Source of the DNA: a virus
Reading direction: 5' to 3' (one strand)
DNA: 32,279 nucleotides
Virus record (IMG/VR): IMGVR_UViG_3300022213_000022
Location: 1 to 32,279 of that record
This document shows positions 7,222 through 14,201 of the stretch, piece by piece. Position numbers and translations under genes: made by a program. The notes below the pieces were generated by a model. The model worked only from the letters and a program-made list of their open reading frames with translations, was not told the DNA's origin and searched no databases. How positions within the stretch are numbered: position 1 is the stretch's first letter; the number at the start of each line of letters is the position of its first letter.

Positions 7222-9218
7222 TTCCGATACCTCTTCCCACGCCATCCTTCACACTTGACGGGTAATCCGTCAGCCCATTCGAGCGGCACGGTCATCAACC
7301 GCATCGCCTCTTCATCCGATCCGAACCCTTCCGGTACCTCGAACACGCCCTCGTCATGCACGGTAAGGGTGGTTTTATACCCCTTATCCTCCATATTCAT
7401 CAAACCAGAAACTAGTAAGTCTCTACCTATTCCCTCGCAGGCGTTCTGCAACCACTTGCCACCATACGCTGATACGCGCGTCCACTTACGCGAATAGGTG
7501 TCGATACCCATGTAGGTGACTTCTTCACCACGGTCGCCCATCTGCACTTCCGGATCGAGATAGGCGATCCGACGGCCCGAGGGCAGGCGCATGTACAGCC
7601 AGCGCCCTTCAACCTTGAACATGATTTTCTTGTTCGGAATCGCGTACGCCTCGCCTGGGTGCTTGACCGCGTACATCGCCGTTTCGGTCAGGTCGTACCA
7701 CAATTGAACCTGTTCCGAGTTCGCTTCGCGCCACTTGCCGGCGATGTCGGCCGGGTCCATGTTCAGCTTGATACCCATCTGCCGGGCGAACTTCTCGATG
7801 GCAACCGCCCAGCCTTGGTAACCGCAAGCCAACTCGCCGATCTTCGCCGCCGTATAAAGCTGGTCCTCGCCGCTATCGACAACCTCTTCGGGCTTGATAC
7901 CGAACATCAGGGAGCCGGTAGCGTTGTAAATCTTGATCTTGCCTTCACGAAAGAACTTCAACTTCCACTCGGCGCCCGCCAGCCACGCTTGGATGCGTGA
8001 CTCGATCTGCGCGAAGTCGTACGCCATCAGGTCCTTGCCTTCTCCCGCCACCAGCATACCGCGGGTGCAGGAGGCCAGCACCTTCATTACGTCGGTGCCA
8101 TGATACAACCAGCGCAACCAGCCCAAGTTCCGTTCCCGCAGTTCCTCTATCGCATTGTCGGCATCCTTGATCACCGGGCGCATCATGTTCTGGAGCTGGA
8201 CGATGCGGGAACTCCAGCGGCCGGGACCGGCGCCGTAGTATTGCAGCATCCCGTGCAGCCGTCCGTCATCGCAAACGGCGCGCAGCATAGCGTCGAACTT
8301 GGTGACGGCCTTCATGTTGTAAGTGGAGAACAGTCGTAGCAGCTTCTTGATGTTGTCCGGACAACGGCTGTCCTTCACCACTTCGTCAACGGTCGGCGCT
8401 TGCAGGTTTTTAAGCTGCGGATAACCGTTGGCTCTGATCCATTCGGCAAGAGCCCCGGTTTGGGTAGGTTTGTACCCGGTTTGGGTATGACACAGCTCCG
8501 CCAGCTTTTCTTTGTATTCGTCCCGGATCGCCATTGCGTTCTCAACCGATTCGATGTCGACGCCGATACCGCGCTCGTTGATCTTCTGATCCAGGAAGTA
8601 GATGGACTGCTCGCGCTCCGTCAGGTCCGGGATGTGTTTGTCCAAGTCGCGCTCGGCTTTAACGTCGTCGATGCAATACCTGACCAGCGTGATAAACCGA
8701 TCCGTTTCGTCGTACGGCGTGGGGCGGGTACCGTCCTTGCGGGGCTTGGCGAAATAGCGCATCTCGTTCGCCCCGGACTCACGTTTAGGGAAGGTACCGA
8801 GTGCCTTCGCCGCATGTTCCAAGGCTGCCGGCAGGCCGTGGACGGCGGCCTTGGCCATTGTGCAGATTGTATTCTCTATTCTGATATGCGGAACGCTGTG
8901 TCGAATACCGGCTGAATTGTTCAGGACAACTCGCTCGAACTGTGCATTATGCGCTGCTATTTTCGCCTTCTCTACCGTGAGTTGCAGAACTTGCGGTATA
9001 AGATGCCCTTGCAGAAGAGCCCCCTCAACTTCCAACTCCAGCTCGTTGAAAATCTTCTGCGGCAAGTTTTTCCACGGCATCCACACGTTTACCGGGCCGT
9101 CGTCTTCCGCCCAGCACAAGACACTCAGGTCGGTTGAAGGATGTTGCGCATAACGGTACAAGCCCTCCGTTTTCAGGTTGGCTTCGCTGAATGTTTCGAT
9201 GTCGATATGGACTTTCAC
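7218..9218 (-). CDS. Family A DNA polymerase with 3'-5' exonuclease domain
   Basis: 666 residues. The N-terminal proofreading domain has Exo I HIDIET (D6, E8), Exo II AAHNAQFE (N91, E95) and Exo III YCIDDVKAE (Y181, D185). The polymerase domain has GRWSSRIVQLQNM (333-345), motif A AYDFAQIESR (D401, E406), motif B KIGELACGYQG (K459, Y467) and motif C TVHDEG (H621, D622, E623). There is no 5'-nuclease domain, as usual for phage replicative PolA enzymes. It replicates the phage genome with the primase-helicase at 14980-17061. The start is a GTG that overlaps the upstream stop (GTGA). Some phage relatives exist as split genes; this one is intact. Confidence 0.95.
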   Translation of the reverse strand: MKVHIDIETFSEANLKTEGLYRYAQHPSTDLSVLCWAEDDGPVNVWMPWKNLPQKIFNELELEVEGALLQGHLIPQVLQLTVEKAKIAAHNAQFERVVLNNSAGIRHSVPHIRIENTICTMAKAAVHGLPAALEHAAKALGTFPKRESGANEMRYFAKPRKDGTRPTPYDETDRFITLVRYCIDDVKAERDLDKHIPDLTEREQSIYFLDQKINERGIGVDIESVENAMAIRDEYKEKLAELCHTQTGYKPTQTGALAEWIRANGYPQLKNLQAPTVDEVVKDSRCPDNIKKLLRLFSTYNMKAVTKFDAMLRAVCDDGRLHGMLQYYGAGPGRWSSRIVQLQNMMRPVIKDADNAIEELRERNLGWLRWLYHGTDVMKVLASCTRGMLVAGEGKDLMAYDFAQIESRIQAWLAGAEWKLKFFREGKIKIYNATGSLMFGIKPEEVVDSGEDQLYTAAKIGELACGYQGWAVAIEKFARQMGIKLNMDPADIAGKWREANSEQVQLWYDLTETAMYAVKHPGEAYAIPNKKIMFKVEGRWLYMRLPSGRRIAYLDPEVQMGDRGEEVTYMGIDTYSRKWTRVSAYGGKWLQNACEGIGRDLLVSGLMNMEDKGYKTTLTVHDEGVFEVPEGFGSDEEAMRLMTVPLEWADGLPVKCEGWRGKRYRK

Positions 9219-9409
9219 TTACCGCGCACCATCCCACACTCCAACGATCGGATAGCCTCTTCAATCAGCAACTTCGCACCGGTAAGTCCGTACTCGTAAT
9301 GCCTGATACCTTCGGCGAACATAGCCTCGCTCACTGCGTCAATCACGCCGGCAGCAGAACGCAGCGCGATGTCCGCGTCGTTGAACATCAGGGTTTCTAT
9401 CTTAATCAT
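9215..9409 (-). CDS. Small hypothetical protein upstream of polymerase
   Basis: 64 residues, soluble, Ala/Glu-rich and probably alpha-helical; no recognised domain. A strong AGGAG lies six bases before the ATG, and its stop overlaps the polymerase GTG, so it probably feeds ribosomes onto the polymerase message. The RBS lies at the edge of the terminator hairpin of the preceding gene (9421-9447), so readthrough or a local promoter must supply the transcript. Confidence 0.65.
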   Translation of the reverse strand: MIKIETLMFNDADIALRSAAGVIDAVSEAMFAEGIRHYEYGLTGAKLLIEEAIRSLECGMVRGK

Positions 9410-9420
9410 TGTGTTCTCCT

Positions 9421-9447
9421 AAAAACAGGAGCCCCCGAAGGGGCTCC
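9421..9447 (-). terminator. Intrinsic terminator downstream of DUF2815 gene
   Basis: Read on the minus strand, an 8-bp GC-rich stem GGAGCCCC/GGGGCTCC with a four-base TTCG loop is followed by TGTTTTT. It lies 18 bases after the stop of the ssDNA-binding protein gene. The U-tract runs directly into the AGGAG of the next gene, so termination is probably partial and serves to lower polymerase expression relative to the binding protein. Confidence 0.8.
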
Positions 9448-9464
9448 ACAAAGATCATCCTTGA

Positions 9465-10073
9465 TCAGAAGTTGATGTCGAAATCGTCATCCACACTTCC
9501 AGCATCCGCCGGGCTGTTATCTTCCAGTGCTTCGAACTCGTCCTCGACACTCACTGGCCCGGCACCGAACGCCTCGCCATCCTTGACGAACTGTACCCCG
9601 CGAAGGTTACCGTTGATGCGCTTCCCGTACTTGTTGTTCTGCGCCCACAACGTCAACGTACCGTTCACGTAGCAGCCGCCGTACGGGCACTGAGGATCGC
9701 CCTCGGCTACCGGCTCTCCCTTCCGGTTCGCCACAGCCGGTCGCACCGTGTTGGTCACACTGATATAGAACATATCCTTGTAGCCTTCACTGACCGTTCC
9801 ATCCTCTTTCACTTTCTTGTTACCGTCGCCGAAACAGATGCCCTTCAATCCTGCCGGGGCAAAGTCCGCACCGTAAGCCTCCCGCATGAGCGCCGCCGCT
9901 GTCTTCTTGATCTCCTTGATCTGAACAGCGTGGTCGGCATCACTCGGGTCCAGCAGAAAGGTCGCTTGGAATTTCTTCTCCTGACCTTCCTGGTAGGCTT
10001 CCGGTTTGAACAGCTTCGGGTATGACAGTCGCGCACCCTTCACTTTGATTACTTCACTTGTTTTTGCAGCCAT
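9465..10073 (-). CDS. DUF2815 family single-stranded DNA-binding protein
   Basis: 202 residues with DUF2815 features: KGARLSYPKLFKPEAY near the N-terminus, KKFQATFLLDPSD, a central GICFGDGNKKVKEDG, and a very acidic C-terminal tail ending in DDDFDINF. An acidic tail with a terminal Phe is the hallmark of T7 gp2.5-type and other SSB proteins that recruit replication partners. It probably coats ssDNA for the phage polymerase and helicase. AGGACGG lies about nine bases before the ATG. The downstream terminator suggests that this abundant protein has its own transcript end. Confidence 0.88.
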   Translation of the reverse strand: MAAKTSEVIKVKGARLSYPKLFKPEAYQEGQEKKFQATFLLDPSDADHAVQIKEIKKTAAALMREAYGADFAPAGLKGICFGDGNKKVKEDGTVSEGYKDMFYISVTNTVRPAVANRKGEPVAEGDPQCPYGGCYVNGTLTLWAQNNKYGKRINGNLRGVQFVKDGEAFGAGPVSVEDEFEALEDNSPADAGSVDDDFDINF

Positions 10074-10118
10074 CGTGTTATCCGTCCTATCGTTTTACCG
10101 TATTAGCATCTTAGCGTA

Positions 10119-10292
10119 TTACGTTCCGACGATCGGAGGGTCGTCGGTTCCCTTTGAACTTTCTTTCCAGTCATGTTCATTATTTTCTGTTTCATTGCAG
10201 TAGTTCGGATCGGATGTTTTAGCTCCGAAAGCAATAGCTAAGGCTAACAAAGCTGCCCGTTTAAAATCCAAACCACAAGCACTACATTTCAT
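10119..10292 (-). CDS. Small CxxC hypothetical protein
   Basis: 57 residues: MKCSACGLDF gives one CxxC pair, followed by a hydrophobic helix (RAALLALAIAFGA) and a polar Asp/Asn/Glu-rich tail. The ATG at 10292 is supported by AAGGAG seven bases upstream, inside the end of the deformylase gene (11-base overlap). No family recognised. A metal-binding dimer or short membrane-associated peptide is possible. Confidence 0.55.
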   Translation of the reverse strand: MKCSACGLDFKRAALLALAIAFGAKTSDPNYCNETENNEHDWKESSKGTDDPPIVGT

Positions 10293-10782
10293 CAGCTTTC
10301 TCCTTTTCAATCGCTTCCGCCATCTTCGCGTAGAAGTCCAGCGTCCGCCCGTTGAGATGATCTATTTCATGCTGGAGCACTCGGGCCACCAGGTCCTTAC
10401 CGCCGAACGTGACAGCTTCCCAGCGTACACTGAAGCCGCGCACCTTGACCCGCTGAAACCGCGGTACGAGTACGCGCTCGTCAGGAAAACTAAGGCACCC
10501 TTCCTCGCCCAGAACCGGACCGCCTTTCCACCAGATAAGTTCCGGGTTGATGATCGCCGCTTTGGTGCAGCCAGCCACCATCACGCCGTTCTTGATAGCG
10601 GGTACCTGGATGACGATGACACGCTTGTTGACGCCTATCTGCGGCGCGGCCAGCCCGATCCCGTTCGGGTAGTCCATTGCGTCGAACATGGCATCGACCA
10701 GATCGCGAGTCTTCTCGCCGAAGGGGACGGGTTCCGCTACCTTCTCCAACTGTTTGTTCGGCCATGTTATTACGCTAGCCAT
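10282..10782 (-). CDS. def: Peptide deformylase
   Basis: 166 residues with all three deformylase motifs: GIGLAAPQIG (41-50), EEGCLS (93-98, metal ligand C96) and LQHEIDHLNG (137-146, HExxH with H138, E139, H142). The enzyme removes the formyl group from N-terminal Met of new proteins. Unlike the shortest phage versions it keeps a C-terminal helix (MAEAIEKEKADE). The ATG at 10782 overlaps the upstream stop; a GTG one codon earlier is an alternative. Nearby translation-related genes are absent, so it may speed maturation of phage or host proteins during infection (inference from other phage deformylases). Confidence 0.95.
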   Translation of the reverse strand: MASVITWPNKQLEKVAEPVPFGEKTRDLVDAMFDAMDYPNGIGLAAPQIGVNKRVIVIQVPAIKNGVMVAGCTKAAIINPELIWWKGGPVLGEEGCLSFPDERVLVPRFQRVKVRGFSVRWEAVTFGGKDLVARVLQHEIDHLNGRTLDFYAKMAEAIEKEKADEM

Positions 10783-11048
10783 CACATCGCATCCGATAAG
10801 TGTTCGTCCACGTCATCGTCGATCTGTTTTTGCAGTCGCCATGCTCGTACCCGCAGTCCGATCGCAACCAAATAAATGACTGCGTTGACGGAAACGGCAA
10901 CACGGATACCCCATTGATCCGGCGTGGTCGAGTACAGGACGAACGGTACGCCGATCAGGGCGATGATAATTCCTATCAGCATCCGGTAGATCGCGGTGAA
11001 AACGAAAAACCCCAGAGCGGATAACGTTATAATTATTTGTTCAATCAT
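10782..11048 (-). CDS. Small membrane protein, two predicted spans
   Basis: 88 residues with hydrophobic stretches at about 4-40 (IIITLSALGFFVFTAIY then GIIIALIGVPFVLY, possibly one or two spans) and about 50-66 (VAVSVNAVIYLVAIGL). The tail is charged (RLQKQIDDDVDEHLSDAM). The family is not recognised. It overlaps its upstream gene by 8 bases and the deformylase by one, so all three are translationally coupled. Confidence 0.6.
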   Translation of the reverse strand: MIEQIIITLSALGFFVFTAIYRMLIGIIIALIGVPFVLYSTTPDQWGIRVAVSVNAVIYLVAIGLRVRAWRLQKQIDDDVDEHLSDAM

Positions 11049-11265
11049 TTTCTCTCTCCATGTTCGTTAGTTCTCTTCGGGCGAAGCCTAGTTCTGCCTC
11101 TCTTATAAACCAAGCCGGGATGACGCCGGGCTCCACGTCTTCATCCAGTCGAACATACGAATACTTTTCGTCGTTAATAGTGCCGCGCGCTATCAACACC
11201 GTTTTTCCGTTGTCCGGGCCTTTCGCCACGCAAATCGTTGAGCTGTACTCGGTGATCTCAATCAT
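11041..11265 (-). CDS. Hypothetical protein next to DUF2800 nuclease
   Basis: 74 residues, soluble, beta-rich at the start (ITEYSSTICVAKGPDNGKTV) with a helical, charged C-terminus (ELGFARRELTNMEREND). No recognised family. It overlaps the DUF2800 stop by 8 bases and the next gene by 8 bases, the regular spacing of this operon. Confidence 0.6.
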   Translation of the reverse strand: MIEITEYSSTICVAKGPDNGKTVLIARGTINDEKYSYVRLDEDVEPGVIPAWFIREAELGFARRELTNMEREND

Positions 11266-12499
11266 CGTCTACATCTCCAAACTCGGTTTCAGGATCGATC
11301 GCCAGCGACTCCCGCTTGTCGGTGCCAGGCACCAGCACGGGCTTCCCTTGCGGCTTGTGTATCAGGTGGTCCAGCTTCCCCTTGCCGAACTTCTTCTCGG
11401 CCTGCGCCGGCGACACCAGCTTCTTGTTCCAGATAGCATCAGGATCATCGACCTCCAACATCAAGACATCCGCCACTTCATCCTCGGCCAGCTTCCAGGC
11501 ACGCAACGATCGACCCTCCACGAACTTGTAAGGGCCGGTCTCCGGATTCACCACCGGGTTACCTGCGGCAACCTCCGAGCGGGCGTACGCCAGCATGTCG
11601 TTGCACCACTTCTTGATAGCCGGGATGCGTGGCAGCAGCCGACCCAGTTCGTCATTGGTCATAAATTCAATCATCCTCAGATCGCTGTCCAGATCGGTGA
11701 AGTCATCCAGTGCCGCCTCCAGCACATACTGCTCGCGCACCTTGCAAGTGTTCCTGATCGGGCAGAAGGTGCAGTGGTTGCCAGCCTTGAACGGGGCGCC
11801 GGGCTTCAGGGCTATCTCGGCGGTCGGCCGGACCACTTCATCGGCCCACTTCAAAAGGTCTGAGAGTGTGATCTCAAACGTTTCTACGTGATCCAGCCGC
11901 GGTTGGTGAATGGCGAGGATGAACTTGTCGAAGATGTACAGATGCTTGTAGTCGTGATAAAGCCCGAGCGCGTAAATTTTCAACTGCTCGCTATCCTCGG
12001 CGAACACCTGCACACCCTTGCCGTACTTCAGGTCGGTAACATATATGTTACCATCGTTCAACCTGGCGTCGTCCAGCGTACCGAAGCCGTTCGGTACCCA
12101 CTCGTCGTAGTGGATCATCTCTTCGATAAGTCGATCGCCGGGCAGATTTTCGACATATTCGACGAACATGTCGATGCCGTCGACCATTTCCTGATCGACC
12201 GTGAACTCGAACTCGCCCACTTTGATCGTGTGTCCAAGGAACGTGGACGCGTCGGTATTCTGGACACGGCACCATTCGCTAAGATCGTGCGCGGCGTTGC
12301 CCTCGGCGGCGAAGATGCTGTCCTTCTTTGTCACCCCGCGAGACGCTAACACGGAACCAGGACAGTTCAACCACCGGGGGGCGGCCGACGGTCCCAGTTC
12401 GCTGTGTAGCATTTCAATGACGGTATGATCGGTCACATCGGCACCAGTAAAAGTATCGGTTGCATTTATAGCAGAATCGTCTGAGGTAGTCGTGGTCAT
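11258..12499 (-). CDS. DUF2800 RecB/Cas4-like PD-(D/E)XK nuclease with Fe-S cluster cysteines
   Basis: 413 residues. Family features: SAAPRWLNCPGS (C46 as the first cluster Cys), EGNAAHDLSEW (helix with E66 and H71), FGTLDDARL and VTDLKYGKG (nuclease core with D144 and D156/K158), EQLKIYALG, then CTFCPIRNTC (C243, C246, C252). A Cys upstream plus three near the C-terminus is the Fe-S arrangement of AddB/Cas4-type nucleases. It probably resects or processes dsDNA ends for phage recombination with the neighbouring DUF2815 protein. The first 29 residues form a Thr/Asp-rich extension, and a start near residue 30 would also give a full domain. Confidence 0.88.
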   Translation of the reverse strand: MTTTTSDDSAINATDTFTGADVTDHTVIEMLHSELGPSAAPRWLNCPGSVLASRGVTKKDSIFAAEGNAAHDLSEWCRVQNTDASTFLGHTIKVGEFEFTVDQEMVDGIDMFVEYVENLPGDRLIEEMIHYDEWVPNGFGTLDDARLNDGNIYVTDLKYGKGVQVFAEDSEQLKIYALGLYHDYKHLYIFDKFILAIHQPRLDHVETFEITLSDLLKWADEVVRPTAEIALKPGAPFKAGNHCTFCPIRNTCKVREQYVLEAALDDFTDLDSDLRMIEFMTNDELGRLLPRIPAIKKWCNDMLAYARSEVAAGNPVVNPETGPYKFVEGRSLRAWKLAEDEVADVLMLEVDDPDAIWNKKLVSPAQAEKKFGKGKLDHLIHKPQGKPVLVPGTDKRESLAIDPETEFGDVDDD

Positions 12500-12594
12500 C
12501 CATCTTTATATCCCTGCTAGAGCGCACGCGCTGCCATTGCCCGTAATTGGATTGCCGACTTGTGCGTGCTATCGCGGATTTGTTTAAGCACGGC

Positions 12595-12780
12595 TTATAA
12601 ATAGTCATCAGAGATTGCATTATAAATGCGCTTGGCCAGCTCGGAGTTTTCGATATTAAAGCAGTCGCCCGGAGAGCAGACATTGTAGATCAATTGCCCT
12701 ACACGCATATCTGGGTACTGTTTAACGTAGGCTTTGATTGCTTTCAGAACATCGGGCATGGTTTCTGCTCTGTTCTCCAT
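12595..12780 (-). CDS. Small conserved phage protein
   Basis: 61 residues, helical (ETMPDVLKAIKAYVKQYPD, then RVGQLIYNVCSPGDCFNIEN). The pattern KYPDMRxGQLI is typical of a small family seen in many phages and prophages, function unknown. A perfect AGGAGG lies five bases before the ATG. Downstream (12500-12594) there is no gene before the DUF2800 start; that spacer holds no clear signal. The GACCTA palindrome cluster at 12806-12836 lies just upstream and may control it. Confidence 0.75.
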   Translation of the reverse strand: MENRAETMPDVLKAIKAYVKQYPDMRVGQLIYNVCSPGDCFNIENSELAKRIYNAISDDYL

Positions 12781-12805
12781 AACTACCTCCTAAGTAGTAC
12801 ACATC

Positions 12806-12836
12806 GACCTATTAACTAGGTCAATTGACCTATTAA
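12806..12836. promoter_or_regulatory. Operator-like cluster of three GACCTA half-sites
   Basis: GACCTATTAA occurs at 12806-12815 and again at 12827-12836. Between them TAGGTC stands in the opposite orientation, producing a perfect 16-bp palindrome TAGGTCAATTGACCTA at 12817-12832 and an overlapping inverted pair GACCTA-N5-TAGGTC. This looks like a binding site for a dimeric regulator, placed 26 bases upstream of the strong RBS of the 12595-12780 gene. No regulator is assigned. Confidence 0.5.
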
Positions 12837-12955
12837 AGTGACGGTGATCCGGCCCGTAAAGGCGACTCGTTCTGCGATCGTCCGCACACGTTGCAGTATC
12901 CTGCACTCGACGCAAGCGCCACCACCTTATCAGCTAGTTCTTTGTCGTTCATCAT
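12833..12955 (-). CDS. Short protein with CxxC, possibly the N-terminal remnant of a phage family
   Basis: Forty residues read directly from the minus strand: begins MMNDKELADKVVALASSAGY and has a CNVCGRS zinc-knuckle-like CxxC. The opening NDKELADKVVALG-type motif is familiar from longer phage proteins (DUF2591-like), which suggests a shortened member. The start (ATGATG) has only a weak GAG upstream, and the stop lies in the GACCTA operator cluster. Real but small, or a decaying remnant; confidence is moderate. Confidence 0.45.
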   Translation of the reverse strand: MMNDKELADKVVALASSAGYCNVCGRSQNESPLRAGSPSL

Positions 12956-12975
12956 CGGTCACTCGCGGTACGCAA

Positions 12976-13152
12976 CTACGCCGCCAGCGTTTCGTGAACA
13001 ATGACGGCGACAGCAATGGCAAGCAGCCAGACGATCGGCACCGACCACAAGCCGAACAGGCTGATGGCCATAAAGACCATCACACCAAACAAAGCGGCAA
13101 TAAGGACGCTCACGGCAATTATTGCGGTCAGGCACATGTATTTATAGATCAT
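12976..13152 (-). CDS. Small two-span membrane protein
   Basis: 58 residues: two long hydrophobic runs (CLTAIIAVSVLIAALFGVMV and PIVWLLAIAVAVIV) separated by a short Gly/Trp/Ser loop, and a short HETLAA tail. AGGGAGAGG lies about 10 bases before the ATG, and the gene overlaps the 3' end of the upstream zinc-knuckle gene by 11 bases. Together with 12833-12955 it fills what otherwise looks like a gene-free gap. Confidence 0.55.
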   Translation of the reverse strand: MIYKYMCLTAIIAVSVLIAALFGVMVFMAISLFGLWSVPIVWLLAIAVAVIVHETLAA

Positions 13153-13420
13153 TGGTCTTCACCTCTCCCTGCTTGGTGGCTGCGAGCGCTATAGCGATCT
13201 GCGTCTTGTCCATTGTTCTACAGGCATCCTCAAGCGCCTTGACTCTGGCTTGCAGTTCTGCAATGTGCGCTATCTGCTCAACATTTTGATCGTACTGTCG
13301 ATCACGTTCAGCAGTCAGGCGCTCGATTTCGTCACGCGCCAACCGTAGATCGCACCAAGGGCATTCTTTATCAAGTTCACCATCGACCATGTGCCCACAA
13401 TCATTACAATGCCATCTCAT
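13142..13420 (-). CDS. Zinc-ribbon / coiled-coil small protein
   Basis: 92 residues: N-terminal four-Cys zinc ribbon (CNDCGHMVDGELDKECPWC, residues 5-23), then a long charged heptad helix (RLARDEIERLTAERDRQYDQ to about 72). The form is a zinc-binding head on a coiled-coil stalk. Family and role unknown. AGGGAGAG precedes the ATG. The leader (AGCAGGGAGAG) resembles that of the next gene at 13152. Confidence 0.65.
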   Translation of the reverse strand: MRWHCNDCGHMVDGELDKECPWCDLRLARDEIERLTAERDRQYDQNVEQIAHIAELQARVKALEDACRTMDKTQIAIALAATKQGEVKTNDL

Positions 13421-13453
13421 GTAGTTTTCTCTCCCTGCTCTGTGGCTCCGAAT

Positions 13454-13996
13454 CTACTTCTCCGCCAGCCTCGCAAGCTGTTCGTCAGCGAACTGAACCA
13501 CTTCGGCGTACTTGTCTTTAGGAACAGCACCCAAGATATCGGTACCGGCTACCTTGTTCAGCAGCTCTTTGGCTTTGCCCATCGCCTTAGTACCGGCTTC
13601 CTTGGCGTCCGTTCCTTTTTCCACCAGTTTCGCCGCCAGCGCGTTCTTGAAGTTGATCAGGGCCTTGCGAACATCTTCCGGTGAGACGGTTGTGACTGCC
13701 GGTGCGTCGTCCAAGAAGTCGTCCAGATCGTCCACTACGGGCGGTTCCGGAACTTCCGGTTCGGGTGCTGCTTCGGCTGCCTTATCCGCTTCGATCTCGG
13801 CCTTGGTCCGACGTTTGCGCTTCTTCTTTTTAGATTGGTTTTTTGTATCGCTCTCGGTGATCGATGCAGGAGGTGCAGAAACAACCGATAACGGCTCCTG
13901 CTTTGTCGAAGTAGCCTCCTCCATCTGATTCACCACCACTTTCCCCAGCGCTGCCGCTGCTGCTTCCAGACTGTCGAACTGCAATGTCACTTTCAT
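13454..13996 (-). CDS. Hypothetical protein with basic disordered linker
   Basis: 180 residues from the ATG at 13996, chosen because GGGAG lies eight bases upstream; the frame also opens with a TTG 18 bases earlier that has no RBS. A short N-terminal segment (MKVTLQFDSLEAAAAALGKV) is followed by a disordered part containing a KKKKRKRR cluster, a Pro/Glu-rich acidic section (PEPEVPEPPVVDDLDDFLDD), and a helical C-terminal domain of about 75 residues (VSPEDVRKALINFKNALAAK...). The layout suggests a nucleic-acid-associated tether. The 3' part of the DUF3310 gene overlaps its 5' end for 167 bases in another frame. Confidence 0.7.
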   Translation of the reverse strand: MKVTLQFDSLEAAAAALGKVVVNQMEEATSTKQEPLSVVSAPPASITESDTKNQSKKKKRKRRTKAEIEADKAAEAAPEPEVPEPPVVDDLDDFLDDAPAVTTVSPEDVRKALINFKNALAAKLVEKGTDAKEAGTKAMGKAKELLNKVAGTDILGAVPKDKYAEVVQFADEQLARLAEK

Positions 13997-14201
13997 TGTC
14001 GTACTCCCATTCAATTAACATTTCAATACAATGTATTGCTTTTTCCAAATCCTGCCGGCCACCTTTGCCTTTATACCGGCTGATATAAGACACAGCTTCC
14101 GACTGAAGATTGTTCTGTTTGTTCACAAAAGAGAAATAGGCCGGCTGGATGGCCATGCTCTTGTAGTGGTCGCCGCCGACCTGCTTGTCACTCGGTTTCA
14201 T
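13830..14201 (-). CDS. DUF3310 protein
   Basis: 123 residues. Residues 1-67 match DUF3310: DKQVGGDHYKSMAIQPAYFS, then SYISRYKGKGGRQDLEKAIH and CIEMLIEWE. This domain is widespread in phages and linked with nucleotide metabolism and replication modules; its biochemical role is unsettled. A Ser/Gly-rich tail (SGSSSGSAGESGGESDGGG) and a Cys-containing end (IGCFCTSCIDH) follow, in the stretch that also encodes the next gene. DUF3310 proteins often end near residue 70, so the extra tail is odd. The start overlaps the metallophosphoesterase stop (ATGA). Confidence 0.85.
   Translation of the reverse strand: MKPSDKQVGGDHYKSMAIQPAYFSFVNKQNNLQSEAVSYISRYKGKGGRQDLEKAIHCIEMLIEWEYDNESDIAVRQSGSSSGSAGESGGESDGGGYFDKAGAVIGCFCTSCIDHRERYKKPI

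Noticed and set aside
11060-11863. Plus-strand frame of 267 codons
   Set aside because: It lies opposite the well-supported DUF2800 gene and its neighbour; it is a shadow caused by codon bias in GC-rich DNA.
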